Shown: positions 51,263 through 59,689 of the stretch, one piece after another
How the letters are laid out: each line of letters opens with the position of its first letter
Numbering within the stretch: the first letter of the stretch is position 1
Assembly: GCA_934229725.1 (NCBI GenBank)
Contig: CAKQDX010000012.1
Span: forward strand, 1 to 64,000
Length of the DNA stretch: 64,000 nt
Source of the DNA: an uncultured Streptococcus sp.
GTDB lineage: Bacteria; Bacillota; Bacilli; Lactobacillales; Streptococcaceae
Reading direction: 5' to 3'
Made by a program: the position numbers and the translations under genes
The notes under the pieces: generated by a model
Seen by the model: the letters and a program-made list of their open reading frames with translations, nothing else
Told to the model about the DNA's origin: nothing
Database searches by the model: none

Positions 51263-52573
51263 TTAGTATTCAAATTGCTGTCTATAAATCAACTTGTCAT
51301 CCTTAAAGCTAAACTTAGACTGAGGATAACGTTCCATAATATCCTCAAGTTGTTCATTCATTGACAAGCCTTCTTCACCTTCCTTATAAGCTCCCCTTGC
51401 TTCACCCTGACCGAGAGTCACCTCCACAGAGAGAACCTGCTCCCCACCTCTTTGAAAATACGACAGGCGAACTAAGCACTCTTCTTGACCATGCGCTTTT
51501 AGCAAGGCATTGTCCAAGAAAGTTGATAAAACCCCTGATAAATCCACCACATCAATATGAACTGGTGAGATAGGATCCGGAATTTCTAGGATAAAATCAA
51601 GTCCCACAGCGTGAAACTCCATATACTTACTCTCAATCACAGACCGTAGCAGTTGAGAATGGAGATTGGAAATATCTGGTATCACTTTTTTGAAAGGAAC
51701 TTCCTCCTCAGATAGGATCTGAGAATCCCCCTCTTGACTAGTGGCCAAAACAGTCTTAACCTTTTTAGGCACAGCTACCTTTGGAACCCCATCACGATAA
51801 AGTTCCTGATAAAGGTGCAAAATATGCCTACTAGATTCCTGCAAACTTTGGAAGTGACGTTCCTGTTCTTCCTTCAACTCTATAAAAAGTTCATCCTTAA
51901 CCCATTGGTTGGCATAAGACACGACTAGGAAGAAGGCCCCTGTGGCTAATAAAACAACCAGCTTAGCATAATTGTTAACCACTTCCACAGGCCAAATACT
52001 AGCAAAGTAAGGCAAAAAATCATTTAAAAGGCCATATGAGAGAAAGGCAAAGCTAACCCCGATAACAATAGGAGTAAAGTGTAACCGTAAGCGTTCCTTG
52101 TCTTCAACCTGCAAATAGTCATAACCAATAAAACGGTGAATCAAAAGATAGAGTGGGTAGGTAGCTAGCACACATATGAAAGTCGTCAGAGGCTCTGGGA
52201 TACGACTGACCAAATCATCCCCCAAAAGTAGAGGGAGGATGAAAAACGAGAGCCCTCTCATGATGATGTTAGTCGTTCCCCAGGCATAGAAACTGTTAAA
52301 TACTGGCTCAATCCACGGCAGATCTGGACGTTTGTAATAACTAAAACAAAATAGAATGAGAGGATTAAGCAAAAATTTGAATCCTATAGGAAGAATTGGT
52401 GTCAGAACAACTGAAATAAGGCCACCCACTAAAAGTAGTCGCCAAGAGACCTTAACTCGACCGGCAGCATTGAACATCAGGTAATTCACCAAGAAAATCA
52501 AAAGTGCATCAATAACTATCAACCAATGAAAGTCTTTGAAAACAGCAAGCAGCCATTCGACAATATAAGTCAT
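51263..52573 (-). CDS. GHKL sensor kinase-like membrane protein, degenerate (1)
   Basis: A 436-residue protein with six or seven membrane helices, a coiled-coil region (QWVKDELFIELKEEQERHFQ), helix LHSQLLRSVIESKYMEFHAV and an N-box-like FLDNALLKA (about 345). The His box is not recognisable (HLYQELYRDGVPK in that place) and no glycine-rich G-box is seen near the C-terminus, so ATP binding itself is doubtful. It is a diverged paralogue of the next gene. It has its own promoter (52640-52668) and a strong GGGAGGGGG ribosome site. Resemblance to the FasB/FasC pair of S. pyogenes is general only. Confidence 0.7.
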   Translation of the reverse strand: MTYIVEWLLAVFKDFHWLIVIDALLIFLVNYLMFNAAGRVKVSWRLLLVGGLISVVLTPILPIGFKFLLNPLILFCFSYYKRPDLPWIEPVFNSFYAWGTTNIIMRGLSFFILPLLLGDDLVSRIPEPLTTFICVLATYPLYLLIHRFIGYDYLQVEDKERLRLHFTPIVIGVSFAFLSYGLLNDFLPYFASIWPVEVVNNYAKLVVLLATGAFFLVVSYANQWVKDELFIELKEEQERHFQSLQESSRHILHLYQELYRDGVPKVAVPKKVKTVLATSQEGDSQILSEEEVPFKKVIPDISNLHSQLLRSVIESKYMEFHAVGLDFILEIPDPISPVHIDVVDLSGVLSTFLDNALLKAHGQEECLVRLSYFQRGGEQVLSVEVTLGQGEARGAYKEGEEGLSMNEQLEDIMERYPQSKFSFKDDKLIYRQQFEY

Positions 52574-52639
52574 TCTTTTTCCCCCTCCCTTAACATGAAT
52601 TAAGAAACTTTCTCAGAAAGCATCTATACAACACTACTC

Positions 52640-52668
52640 ATTATATAGCTTTTTAGAAGTTTTCACAA
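52640..52668 (-). promoter_or_regulatory. Promoter of the tandem kinase-like genes
   Basis: Minus strand TTGTGA (52668-52663), 17 bp, TATAAT (52645-52640). It lies in the 316-bp gap 52574-52889, which otherwise holds only the terminator at 52767-52794; I see no gene in that gap. Confidence 0.7.
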
Positions 52669-52766
52669 TAATTAATTTTTAAAGAAAGTCTATGAAACGT
52701 CTAATAATCCACTTATTCATGTAAGAAGAGCTGGCTTATTAAATTAAAGTTACAAATGTAACATAA

Positions 52767-52800
52767 AAGGTTGAGATAATTTTATCTCAACCTTGTTAAT
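52767..52800. terminator. Hairpin terminator downstream of the Hsp70/ABC operon
   Basis: Stem AAGGTTGAGATAA (52767-52779) / TTATCTCAACCTT (52782-52794), with short T runs. A partial second copy TTATCTCAACCTTTT lies at 52862-52876 near the stop of the 52890 gene. Confidence 0.75.
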
Positions 52801-52889
52801 TAAAGACATATTCTTTTAGAGACTTTCTTTAAGTGATAGACAGTCAGTCTACGTTTTCAATCTTATCTCAACCTTTTAGCTTTAATAGG

Positions 52890-54647
52890 CTAGTCAGCCT
52901 TATAGTAGAATTGTTTGGCATCTGATTGTGTCCCTCCTGATTGAGTCACTAGGATACGATCTTTAGTATTATCTGAAGCATCAGGGTAATTTCCTGACAC
53001 ATTTGGCAAGGTCGTACCTTTCGGAATGAAAAAGATGATTGCACCATACATTCCTGTTCTTAGACTCGCTCTCAGGTACCCATTTTCAAGACTAGAATTA
53101 GCATTTTGAACTTCATAATCTGTCGGTGATGTTACTTGATCCTTAGAAAACGTCAAAGTGTTACCATTTCCATTCTTCCAAGTACCTTCAAGGCTTTGGA
53201 AGTTATTGTCCTTAATAGCAGTAACATCCATGCCAGTTTGCTCAGTCTTAGTGTCTGTTTTTGATTCTGTCTTAGCTTCTGATGAGCTTGATGAAGTTGA
53301 TGTTGATGACGTTGTTGAACTTTGTGAAGAACTTGATGACTCTGAGCTTTCAGACTTACCAGCGCTAGAATAATGCTTGAGCAACTCTTGGTAGGCCTCT
53401 TGCATATCATCTGGTGCCACCTTATAAGTCTGAACAGCCTTCTTATCGTAATTGCCAATCCAGTAATTAGTCACATAATAAACGGTACCATTAGAACCTA
53501 GAACAATTTGGTAAGAATCCTTGTCTTGATCAACCAAATCCTTGTAGAGCTTGTTGTAGCCATTATAATTGCCACCCGTCTTGTCATCAGCTGAAAAGTC
53601 CTTGAAGAGGGCTTTTTGTTCCGCATCATTGTCCTCATACATGGCATGTTTTTTATCCTTCAAGGTATAGAGACGGAAGGATGACGTTGGGCTATAGTCT
53701 GCAGTCTTACCACTATTTTCATTAATTCCAAGAGCAAAGGAATCAACCCTATTTTTATAGTCCTTGAAATCATAGTTTGAAGCTTCTTTACCATTGACGA
53801 TACCACTAGGAACACCTGAGATATTTTCATAACCATCCGCATTGATAAGGTTGGCTAAAATAGTAATGTTTTGGCTACTGCCTTCTTCCTTAGGTGCCTT
53901 GAATGAAAGGAAGGTAGGGCTACCATCGTTGACCTTGGTGATGCTATCAAAACTGCTTTGAACCAAGACGGCATCTTTGGCATAGTCAGACTGATAGAGC
54001 CATTTCCCAAAGGCTTCCGTGATGTACTTGATATCCTCAGTCGAATAGTCCGCAACATAGGTGGTTTCCTTATCACCATTGACATCGGTCTTGGTCTTGA
54101 TATCTGCATCTGGCTTGCTGGTATCGTTCGAAGACGTACTTGAGCTGGCATCACTACCTGAAGAGGAACTGCTTGATTCCAAAATATCCTTAATGATGCT
54201 CTTAACCTCACTACTTGAAGAAGTTGATGAAGCCTCGCTAGACTGAATAACTTCAGAGCCTCCGTCAACCTGAGTATAGGTATCTGAATCGGTCATTTCA
54301 ACCTTGGCGTCACCCCCAGGCACCATACTTGGTGTGATACGGATAGTGCCGTCCGAGTTTCCATCATTTCCGGCCAACTTAAAGCTCAAAGAACGGTCTT
54401 CGCCAGCTTGGGCATTAGCCTGATAGGTGTCCCCAGTCTCCGTATTTTTGACTTCGTATTTATCACCCTTGACCTTGCGGACTTCAAAACGGACCTTATT
54501 TCCCGTCTTCTTGTCAACCACGGTTGTGGCATAAACCCTAGAAGAGGACGTAAAAGCCGTACTCTGAGTGTATTTTCCAAGTACCATGAAGACCAAAAAG
54601 ACAAGTAAGGCCAAACCGATAAACTTTTTATGTTTAAATTGTTTCAT
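52890..54647 (-). CDS. Membrane-anchored Ser-rich protein with a DUF6287-like C-terminus
   Basis: A 585-residue protein with one N-terminal membrane anchor (about 9-26) and a large outer part: a first domain (about 35-125), a Ser-rich linker, a domain about 190-430 (KTTYVADYSTEDIKYITEAF and onward), a second Ser-rich linker, and a C-terminal domain beginning GTWKNGNGNTLTFSKDQV and ending KDRILVTQSGG then TQSDAKQFYYKAD. The C-terminal domain is shared with the lipoprotein at 34207-35235. It ends the Hsp70-like/ABC operon, 9 bp after the 86-residue gene, with AGGAGG before the ATG. Function unknown. Confidence 0.72.
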   Translation of the reverse strand: MKQFKHKKFIGLALLVFLVFMVLGKYTQSTAFTSSSRVYATTVVDKKTGNKVRFEVRKVKGDKYEVKNTETGDTYQANAQAGEDRSLSFKLAGNDGNSDGTIRITPSMVPGGDAKVEMTDSDTYTQVDGGSEVIQSSEASSTSSSSEVKSIIKDILESSSSSSGSDASSSTSSNDTSKPDADIKTKTDVNGDKETTYVADYSTEDIKYITEAFGKWLYQSDYAKDAVLVQSSFDSITKVNDGSPTFLSFKAPKEEGSSQNITILANLINADGYENISGVPSGIVNGKEASNYDFKDYKNRVDSFALGINENSGKTADYSPTSSFRLYTLKDKKHAMYEDNDAEQKALFKDFSADDKTGGNYNGYNKLYKDLVDQDKDSYQIVLGSNGTVYYVTNYWIGNYDKKAVQTYKVAPDDMQEAYQELLKHYSSAGKSESSESSSSSQSSTTSSTSTSSSSSEAKTESKTDTKTEQTGMDVTAIKDNNFQSLEGTWKNGNGNTLTFSKDQVTSPTDYEVQNANSSLENGYLRASLRTGMYGAIIFFIPKGTTLPNVSGNYPDASDNTKDRILVTQSGGTQSDAKQFYYKAD

Positions 54648-54656
54648 GAGGTCCTC

Positions 54657-54917
54657 CTAGATAAACAGATAGCCGACAACATAGCCAAAAAGAGCGATAC
54701 AAATCAAAAGCAAAATTTCTAAAACTAAAAACCAGCTAAACTTAAGATCACCCAAACCAATCTTAGACAAAACTTGTCTGAATTTAGAATTTTTCTGTCT
54801 GCTCAAGCCACTAGAAAGGGCAAAGCCGGACTTAGCAGCTTCCGCCACTTCCTTATCACTTGGCTTGCGACCATGCTGCACTTGGAAATCAATCAGCCAT
54901 TCATCATATTGTTGCAT
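54657..54917 (-). CDS. Small membrane protein of the Hsp70/ABC operon
   Basis: An 86-residue protein: a soluble N-terminal half (MQQYDEWLIDFQVQHGRKPS, then DKEVAEAAKSGFALSSGLSR) and one strong C-terminal membrane helix (FLVLEILLLICIALFGYVVGYLF, of which about 20 residues span). It abuts the permease gene stop without a gap. The tail-anchor-like topology suggests a cytosolic domain tethered to the membrane, perhaps an accessory of the ABC transporter. No family recognised. Confidence 0.65.
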   Translation of the reverse strand: MQQYDEWLIDFQVQHGRKPSDKEVAEAAKSGFALSSGLSRQKNSKFRQVLSKIGLGDLKFSWFLVLEILLLICIALFGYVVGYLFI

Positions 54918-55733
54918 TTATTTCTCCTTCTTCTGAAGTGTGACGAAAAAGAGTAAGGCATAAACCAGACAATGAAGCACCAAGGCCCACCATTGACCCC
55001 GGAAGTCGCCTGTAGACCCTTGAAAGGCCTCCAACTGACTCTTGGGTACAGGGACACCGTACTTAGCCAAGCTAGATGGTAGGTCTGACAAATCACTAGA
55101 AATCCCAAACAGCTTATGGCCATAACCAAGATAGATAAATTTTTGTACCCAATCAATGGCTTTGGGCAAGGATAGGATAGTCCCTGACAATGAAAATTGC
55201 ATGATACCCACAACAACTGCTAAGATAACAGAGGTGATTTCAGATTTTCCAACCAAGGCTGAGATGAAGAGGGCAATAAAGTGCGAGGCCAAGAAAACCA
55301 AGAGCACTGTAATGCCAACTTCCCAACGGTAGGAAGAAAAAATATGACCAGCATCTGGAAACTCCTTGTCAAAGTACTTACTAAAGATAGAGTAAGAAAG
55401 GATAAAGACAATGGTTTCCAAAACAGCAAAGAAGGCGTGAATCCCCATGCTGGCTATGGCAAAGGCCGAACGACTCAGACCTGAGAAAAAGTCACGGTTG
55501 AGAACCGAGCGCTCCTTGGAAATATAAATACTATTTTGAACCACAATCAAAAGACTGGTTGAAAAAAGTAAGAGAAAGAGCGTCATTCGAGTTGTTTCGA
55601 AATCTTTCAAGAATCCCTTTTCTTGAATGTAGAGGATTAGGCCTTCAAAAGCGATGATGCCTAGAAGAACCTTAACAAAATCCATGTAGTGGTGTTTAAA
55701 TTTATACCAACTTAATCGTAATGCTGCGTTCAT
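54918..55733 (-). CDS. ABC-2 type transporter permease
   Basis: A 271-residue protein with six or seven membrane helices in an ABC-2 arrangement (MTLFLLLFSTSLLIVVQNSI, FAIASMGIHAFFAVLETIVF, VGITVLLVFLASHFIALFIS, VILAVVVGIMQFSLSGTILS). The segment SIYISKERSVLNRDFFSGLS (about 66-85) before a helix is the ABCG-type feature in which eukaryotic and bacterial half-transporters read ERxxFxRE. It lies 8 bp after the ATPase gene and forms a transporter with it. Substrate unknown. Confidence 0.8.
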   Translation of the reverse strand: MNAALRLSWYKFKHHYMDFVKVLLGIIAFEGLILYIQEKGFLKDFETTRMTLFLLLFSTSLLIVVQNSIYISKERSVLNRDFFSGLSRSAFAIASMGIHAFFAVLETIVFILSYSIFSKYFDKEFPDAGHIFSSYRWEVGITVLLVFLASHFIALFISALVGKSEITSVILAVVVGIMQFSLSGTILSLPKAIDWVQKFIYLGYGHKLFGISSDLSDLPSSLAKYGVPVPKSQLEAFQGSTGDFRGQWWALVLHCLVYALLFFVTLQKKEK

Positions 55734-55741
55734 AAGTCTCC

Positions 55742-56527
55742 CTAAATTTTGTAAATGCGTGTTGAAGCATTGAGCTCTTGATAGACATCTGCGATATTCA
55801 TATCCATGTATTTACGAATCATGTAAGGATCGCTGGTCTTATACTCCAAAAGCAACTCTTCATAGGTCCCTGCAAAAGTCGGACGTCCCTTAGACAAGAA
55901 AATAATTTTGTCAAAAATAGCCAAATTTTCCGTATTGTGGGTAATAACCACGATAGACTTATGGGCTGATTTAGCCAAGATTTTCAAGGTACGTAAGAGA
56001 TTACGGTCACTGAGGGCATCCAAGCCGGAAGACGGCTCATCCAGAATAAAGTAAGGACTAGGGCTAAGAAGCTCAATACCAATGGATACACGGCGTTTTT
56101 GCCCACCAGAAAGCTCGGAAATTTTCTTGTTGGCAAATTCCGTTAAGCCCAAATCTTCCATGATGCCAGCGATGCGTTGCCTTTTAGTCGATTTACTGCT
56201 CCCTTTAAGATGGTGGGCTGCATAAAAATCAAAAGTCTCAGACACCCTAAGATACTCCCGAAGCAGATTCTGTTGGGGCACATAAGACCAAGAACGTGAG
56301 CCTGCTGTCACAGGTTTTCCATTTTCCAAGATACGAAATTGTTGGCAAGTCGGTTTAAGCTGGCCAAGGAGAATCTCCGTCAAGGTTGTCTTCCCTGAAC
56401 CAGAAGCCCCTAGGATGCCGACAACTTGACCAGTCTCCATCGTAACATCCAAATCTGTAAAGAGCTGGTTATCATTGCCCTTATATTTAAAACAAATATG
56501 TTCAAATGTTAATTGATTGGTTTCCAT
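55742..56527 (-). CDS. ABC transporter ATPase, ABCG subfamily type
   Basis: A 261-residue ATPase with Walker A GASGSGKTT (about 39-47), signature LSGGQKRRVSIGIELLSPSP (about 140-159), Walker B YFILDEPSSGLDALSDRNLL and H-loop ITHNTEN. The KRRVSIGIELL and DEPSSGLDA wording is that of the ABCG (White/EPP) group rather than of common drug or nutrient importers. It lies 9 bp downstream of the J-like gene and is followed by the permease, all on one transcript. Substrate unknown; lipid or hydrophobic export is typical of the group. Confidence 0.85.
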   Translation of the reverse strand: METNQLTFEHICFKYKGNDNQLFTDLDVTMETGQVVGILGASGSGKTTLTEILLGQLKPTCQQFRILENGKPVTAGSRSWSYVPQQNLLREYLRVSETFDFYAAHHLKGSSKSTKRQRIAGIMEDLGLTEFANKKISELSGGQKRRVSIGIELLSPSPYFILDEPSSGLDALSDRNLLRTLKILAKSAHKSIVVITHNTENLAIFDKIIFLSKGRPTFAGTYEELLLEYKTSDPYMIRKYMDMNIADVYQELNASTRIYKI

Positions 56528-56536
56528 TAAAATCTC

Positions 56537-57049
56537 CTAAGACATAAGTAACATCAGGGCCACAATAAGGACGGCTCCGATGATAAGGACGATAACATTG
56601 ATGTTGAAGATGAGAATCAAGCTTAATAGAATCACAAAAGATAGGGCCGCAAAGAGGTAATTGTTTAAAGATGACTCTTTAGTCTGAGTCACCCTAACAG
56701 GCGCAAAAGGAATTTCCTTTTTAGCAGGCACCTCTACCCTCTTAGGAATCGGCTTTTGCTCAACTTCTAAAACCTTTCTCTGAGCTTGTTTGAGTTTTCG
56801 ATCGTATTGAAATTTTTCATAATCTGAGAAAAAGAGCTGGCGAATCGTGTAAAGTTCGTTGCGCAGACGTTCTCCCTCTTGGTCCAGGGTTCCATTAGTC
56901 CAAAGCTCCTCTAGCTCCTCACGTAGATAGGATAGAGCCACGAAACAGTCTTGGGCCGACATTTCTGGAGAAATACGATTGCTGACTGCTCTCAAATAGG
57001 ACAATTCTTGCCCTGTCTCTGTATCAATTGCTTTGTAATAGTCTATCAT
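56537..57049 (-). CDS. Membrane protein with a J-like N-terminal region lacking HPD
   Basis: A 170-residue protein. The N-terminal about 90 residues look like a worn J domain: MIDYYKAIDTETGQ at the start, a long helical middle and RQLFFSDYEKFQYDRKLKQA (about 71-90), compare LSDPEKRxxYDR of J proteins; the HPD tripeptide is absent. A Lys/Pro linker follows, then two C-terminal membrane helices (LFAALSFVILLSLILIF, INVIVLIIGAVLIVALMLLM). Its ATG overlaps the Hsp70-like stop (ATGA), so the two are translationally coupled. A membrane-tethered co-chaperone is a reasonable inference, not shown. Confidence 0.65.
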   Translation of the reverse strand: MIDYYKAIDTETGQELSYLRAVSNRISPEMSAQDCFVALSYLREELEELWTNGTLDQEGERLRNELYTIRQLFFSDYEKFQYDRKLKQAQRKVLEVEQKPIPKRVEVPAKKEIPFAPVRVTQTKESSLNNYLFAALSFVILLSLILIFNINVIVLIIGAVLIVALMLLMS

Positions 57050-58644
57050 GAGATGAATTTAGCAAAAATAGCTTGAAGTTCTGACAAGTCTTCCTTAACC
57101 ACTTCTTGGGTTTGACTGACTTGTGCGTTGACTGAGAAGCGTGCTACAACAGTCTTGCTTCTCGGATCAGACACTGTCACTGTAACGATTTGTTCTGAGT
57201 CAAAGGCATAAGTAACCTGAGCCAAGAGCTCGCCTTTCTGACGTGGTTGTGCCACCTGTCCTTTCACTTCTCCTAAAATCTTAACGGCAAAAGGATTTTC
57301 ATAATTACCTTCTGTGATACGTAGCTTGAACTTATTCTGCCCGTCTACGACCGCAAAGAGATCCTTAGTAACGGCCAAAGGCAAGACAGAGTTACGAGGA
57401 ACCACAACACTATTGTAGTAGTCACCCACAAAGCTATAGTTCCTGTTAGGATTTTTCTTGAAGAGCAGACCGATTCCCTGAGAGGTCACATCCTTGACAA
57501 CCACCCTGTCTGTCTCAGTTGTCTTACCATCCTGGTGTTCAGAGAAGCTAACCTCATTGTTGACAATAAGATCGGCTAGAATAGATGCCCCCTGTGCCAC
57601 GATAGTATCTGGATTAAGGTCAAACTTAGGTTCCAAACCACTCATTAGACGGATCATTTGACGAATCATTGGCATCCGTGTTGATCCACCCACAAGGAGA
57701 ATATGATCAATCTCTTCCCACTTCAAACCGGACGCTTGAAGGGTAGACTGTACCTTAATTTCAGTATCTTTGAGGAGGTCCAAGGTAAGTTCATTGAAAA
57801 TTGCCTGAGTAATCAAGACACCGTAACCTTGACCATTGACATAATGCTCATAAAGAGCTTGGTCATTAACAGATAGGCTGGTCTTAATTTGCTCAGCCTT
57901 GTACTGAAGTTGGATTTTTTCCTTCTCAGAAAGGTTGGTCATATTGACCCCTTGTTTTTCCAACTCCTGCATGATGTAGCCAACAAGACGTTTATCAAAG
58001 TCAATTCCACCAAGACGTGAATTTCCGTCAGTTGCCAAAATATCGTAAGCATGATCAGCCACGCGCATGATGGTAACGTCAAATGTTCCCCCACCAAGGT
58101 CGAAGACCAAGACATTTCCTTGAGCATTTTTAGTGTGGGCATAGGCAATAGCCGCAGCCGTAGGCTCATTGATAATACGCAAGACATTAAATCCTGCAAT
58201 ACGACCAGCATTCTTAGTGGCCGCACGTTGGTCTGACGTAAAGTAGGCAGGCACAGTGATGACAGCATCCTTGATGCCGTCTGCTTGACCTATTTCTTGA
58301 CCAACCACATAAGCACGTTTACGGAATTCATTCAAAACCAAGGCTGAAAGAATAATAGAATTAACACGTGTGTGGTCTGGTGTATCACTGGCAATCGGAC
58401 GACCAATATCACGTTTGAAGTCAAATTTAAAGTTTTCTGTACTTCCGATTTCTGTTCCACGCTCGATAGCTTCCTTACCAAAGGACACATGGTTTTTACC
58501 ACCGATATTTGAGAAGTAGACCGCTGAACGCAAGACCTGATCGTCATTCGTTCCCATCGGAATAATCTCTGGCACATCTTCACGAACAACAGCCATGACC
58601 GAGTTGGTTGTTCCTAAATCAATACCAATTGCTTTTTTTCTCAT
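57046..58644 (-). CDS. Hsp70-like ATPase lacking the C-terminal lid
   Basis: A 532-residue Hsp70 homologue, distinct from housekeeping DnaK (about 607). The ATPase domain is intact: IGIDLGTTNSVMAVV (phosphate 1), NEPTAAAIAYAHT, VFDLGGGTFDVTIM (phosphate 2) and ILLVGGSTRMPMI (adenosine). The linker region reads VKDVTSQGIGLLF and a beta substrate domain follows, but the alpha-helical lid and the DnaK tail are missing. This resembles HscC-type specialised Hsp70s. First gene of a six-gene operon with a J-like protein and an ABC transporter. No dnaJ, grpE or hrcA is nearby. Confidence 0.88.
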   Translation of the reverse strand: MRKKAIGIDLGTTNSVMAVVREDVPEIIPMGTNDDQVLRSAVYFSNIGGKNHVSFGKEAIERGTEIGSTENFKFDFKRDIGRPIASDTPDHTRVNSIILSALVLNEFRKRAYVVGQEIGQADGIKDAVITVPAYFTSDQRAATKNAGRIAGFNVLRIINEPTAAAIAYAHTKNAQGNVLVFDLGGGTFDVTIMRVADHAYDILATDGNSRLGGIDFDKRLVGYIMQELEKQGVNMTNLSEKEKIQLQYKAEQIKTSLSVNDQALYEHYVNGQGYGVLITQAIFNELTLDLLKDTEIKVQSTLQASGLKWEEIDHILLVGGSTRMPMIRQMIRLMSGLEPKFDLNPDTIVAQGASILADLIVNNEVSFSEHQDGKTTETDRVVVKDVTSQGIGLLFKKNPNRNYSFVGDYYNSVVVPRNSVLPLAVTKDLFAVVDGQNKFKLRITEGNYENPFAVKILGEVKGQVAQPRQKGELLAQVTYAFDSEQIVTVTVSDPRSKTVVARFSVNAQVSQTQEVVKEDLSELQAIFAKFIS

Positions 58645-58749
58645 AACAATTTCCCTTCTAGTCTCATCTTGAGTTTATCTGACTGTCAGTCTTAGCAGGC
58701 ATTCGCCTAGATTTTTTAATATCATTTTCGTCACATAAAACGTCAATAG

Positions 58750-58784
58750 AGTATAGTCATTCCAGTCTAGTTTTTCACTATACT
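58750..58784 (-). promoter_or_regulatory. Inverted repeat upstream of the Hsp70-like operon
   Basis: AGTATAGT (58750-58757) and ACTATACT (58777-58784) are perfect inverted half-sites, just upstream of a possible minus-strand TTGACG (about 58742) with a weak -10. It is not the CIRCE element. The rest of the 345-bp gap (58645-58989) holds only the hairpin at 58823-58871; no gene seen. Confidence 0.4.
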
Positions 58785-58822
58785 ATATTATCACAAATAA
58801 AGAGACTATAAAATAGGAAAAG

Positions 58823-58871
58823 GGGAGTGAGACCGAACAACTTTTCAAAAATTGTTCCTTGTCCCACTCCC
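58823..58871 (-). terminator. Terminator of the LytTR-LiaF-like operon
   Basis: Stem GGGAGTGAGAC (58823-58833) / GTCCCACTCCC (58861-58871) with an inner AACAA/TTGTT pairing; on the minus strand it is followed by CCTTTTCCTATTTT. Confidence 0.65.
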
Positions 58872-58989
58872 TTGTGTATCAATTAGTCTGATAGACTGGA
58901 TGAAATTAGAAATATAGGAGTATTATCCGCTTAAATTGTCATTCTTTATAGCTTGTACTTGTTTTACTAGTCGTAACTTCTCTCCTAAC

Positions 58990-59688
58990 TTAATCAATCG
59001 AACTCTCACCAACATAGATGATTTCTAGATTACCCAAGGAAACATCCCCTGTGATATAGAAATCCTTGCTAGTCAAATTGCTTGGATTTTCCTGGTGTTG
59101 AATAGCCGAGAGCGAGTTGTCCACATTGATATGAACTCGCCAATCACTAGGCACATAGAGACTAAGACTTCCCAGCGAAACATCCACATCAAAATGGGCA
59201 GACGCCCCTTCAATACGGCAGTTATCAAAATAAACTGATGCTTCTCCCAGACTTACATCCGCACTTCCATGAGTAAAGTGTTGGTCATTGAGATATTTGG
59301 TCACCGTTGAAAAACTCACATCAATATCATTACCACCATTTTGAGCATCTGACCCGGCAGCATAAGAACCAAAACGGTTTTTCGCTTTACCTGAAGGTTT
59401 GAAGAGAATATTCAAACCAATAACTGCAAGAATAGAAGAAAGGATAACGACAGAGTTGGATACTGGAAGAAAATGAAACTGTCCATTAAGTGAAAAGAGG
59501 GCCAAAACACCATAGATGAAGCCCCAACCAAAGTGGCGTTTCAAAAAACTAGAAAGGGAAAGAACGGCTAACAAGACCACCCAGGTCAGCATCCAAATAC
59601 TAATTTCCCATGTTACAAAATAGCCCTGCAAAACTACCAAGGCTGCTAGAAGGATTAAGAAAATCCCAATTAATTTTTTTCTCATCAT
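58990..59688 (-). CDS. LiaF-like membrane protein
   Basis: A 232-residue protein: four membrane helices in the first about 100 residues (LIGIFLILLAALVVLQGYFV, IWMLTWVVLLAVLSLSSFL and two more), then a soluble C-terminal beta-rich domain with repeated DVSLGEASVYFD, DVSLGSLSLYVP and DVSLGNLEIIYVG, typical of the LiaF/DUF2154 cell-wall-active antibiotic response domain. LiaF proteins dampen wall-stress signalling. Its gene lies 1 nt after the LytTR gene, the usual LytTR-membrane partner arrangement. GAGG precedes the ATG pair. Confidence 0.8.
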   Translation of the reverse strand: MMRKKLIGIFLILLAALVVLQGYFVTWEISIWMLTWVVLLAVLSLSSFLKRHFGWGFIYGVLALFSLNGQFHFLPVSNSVVILSSILAVIGLNILFKPSGKAKNRFGSYAAGSDAQNGGNDIDVSFSTVTKYLNDQHFTHGSADVSLGEASVYFDNCRIEGASAHFDVDVSLGSLSLYVPSDWRVHINVDNSLSAIQHQENPSNLTSKDFYITGDVSLGNLEIIYVGESSID

Positions 59689-59689
59689 G

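Noticed and set aside
49853..52573. Naming the tandem kinase-like genes fasB and fasC
   Set aside because: There is no fasA or fasX beside them and the match is only at the level of general architecture.
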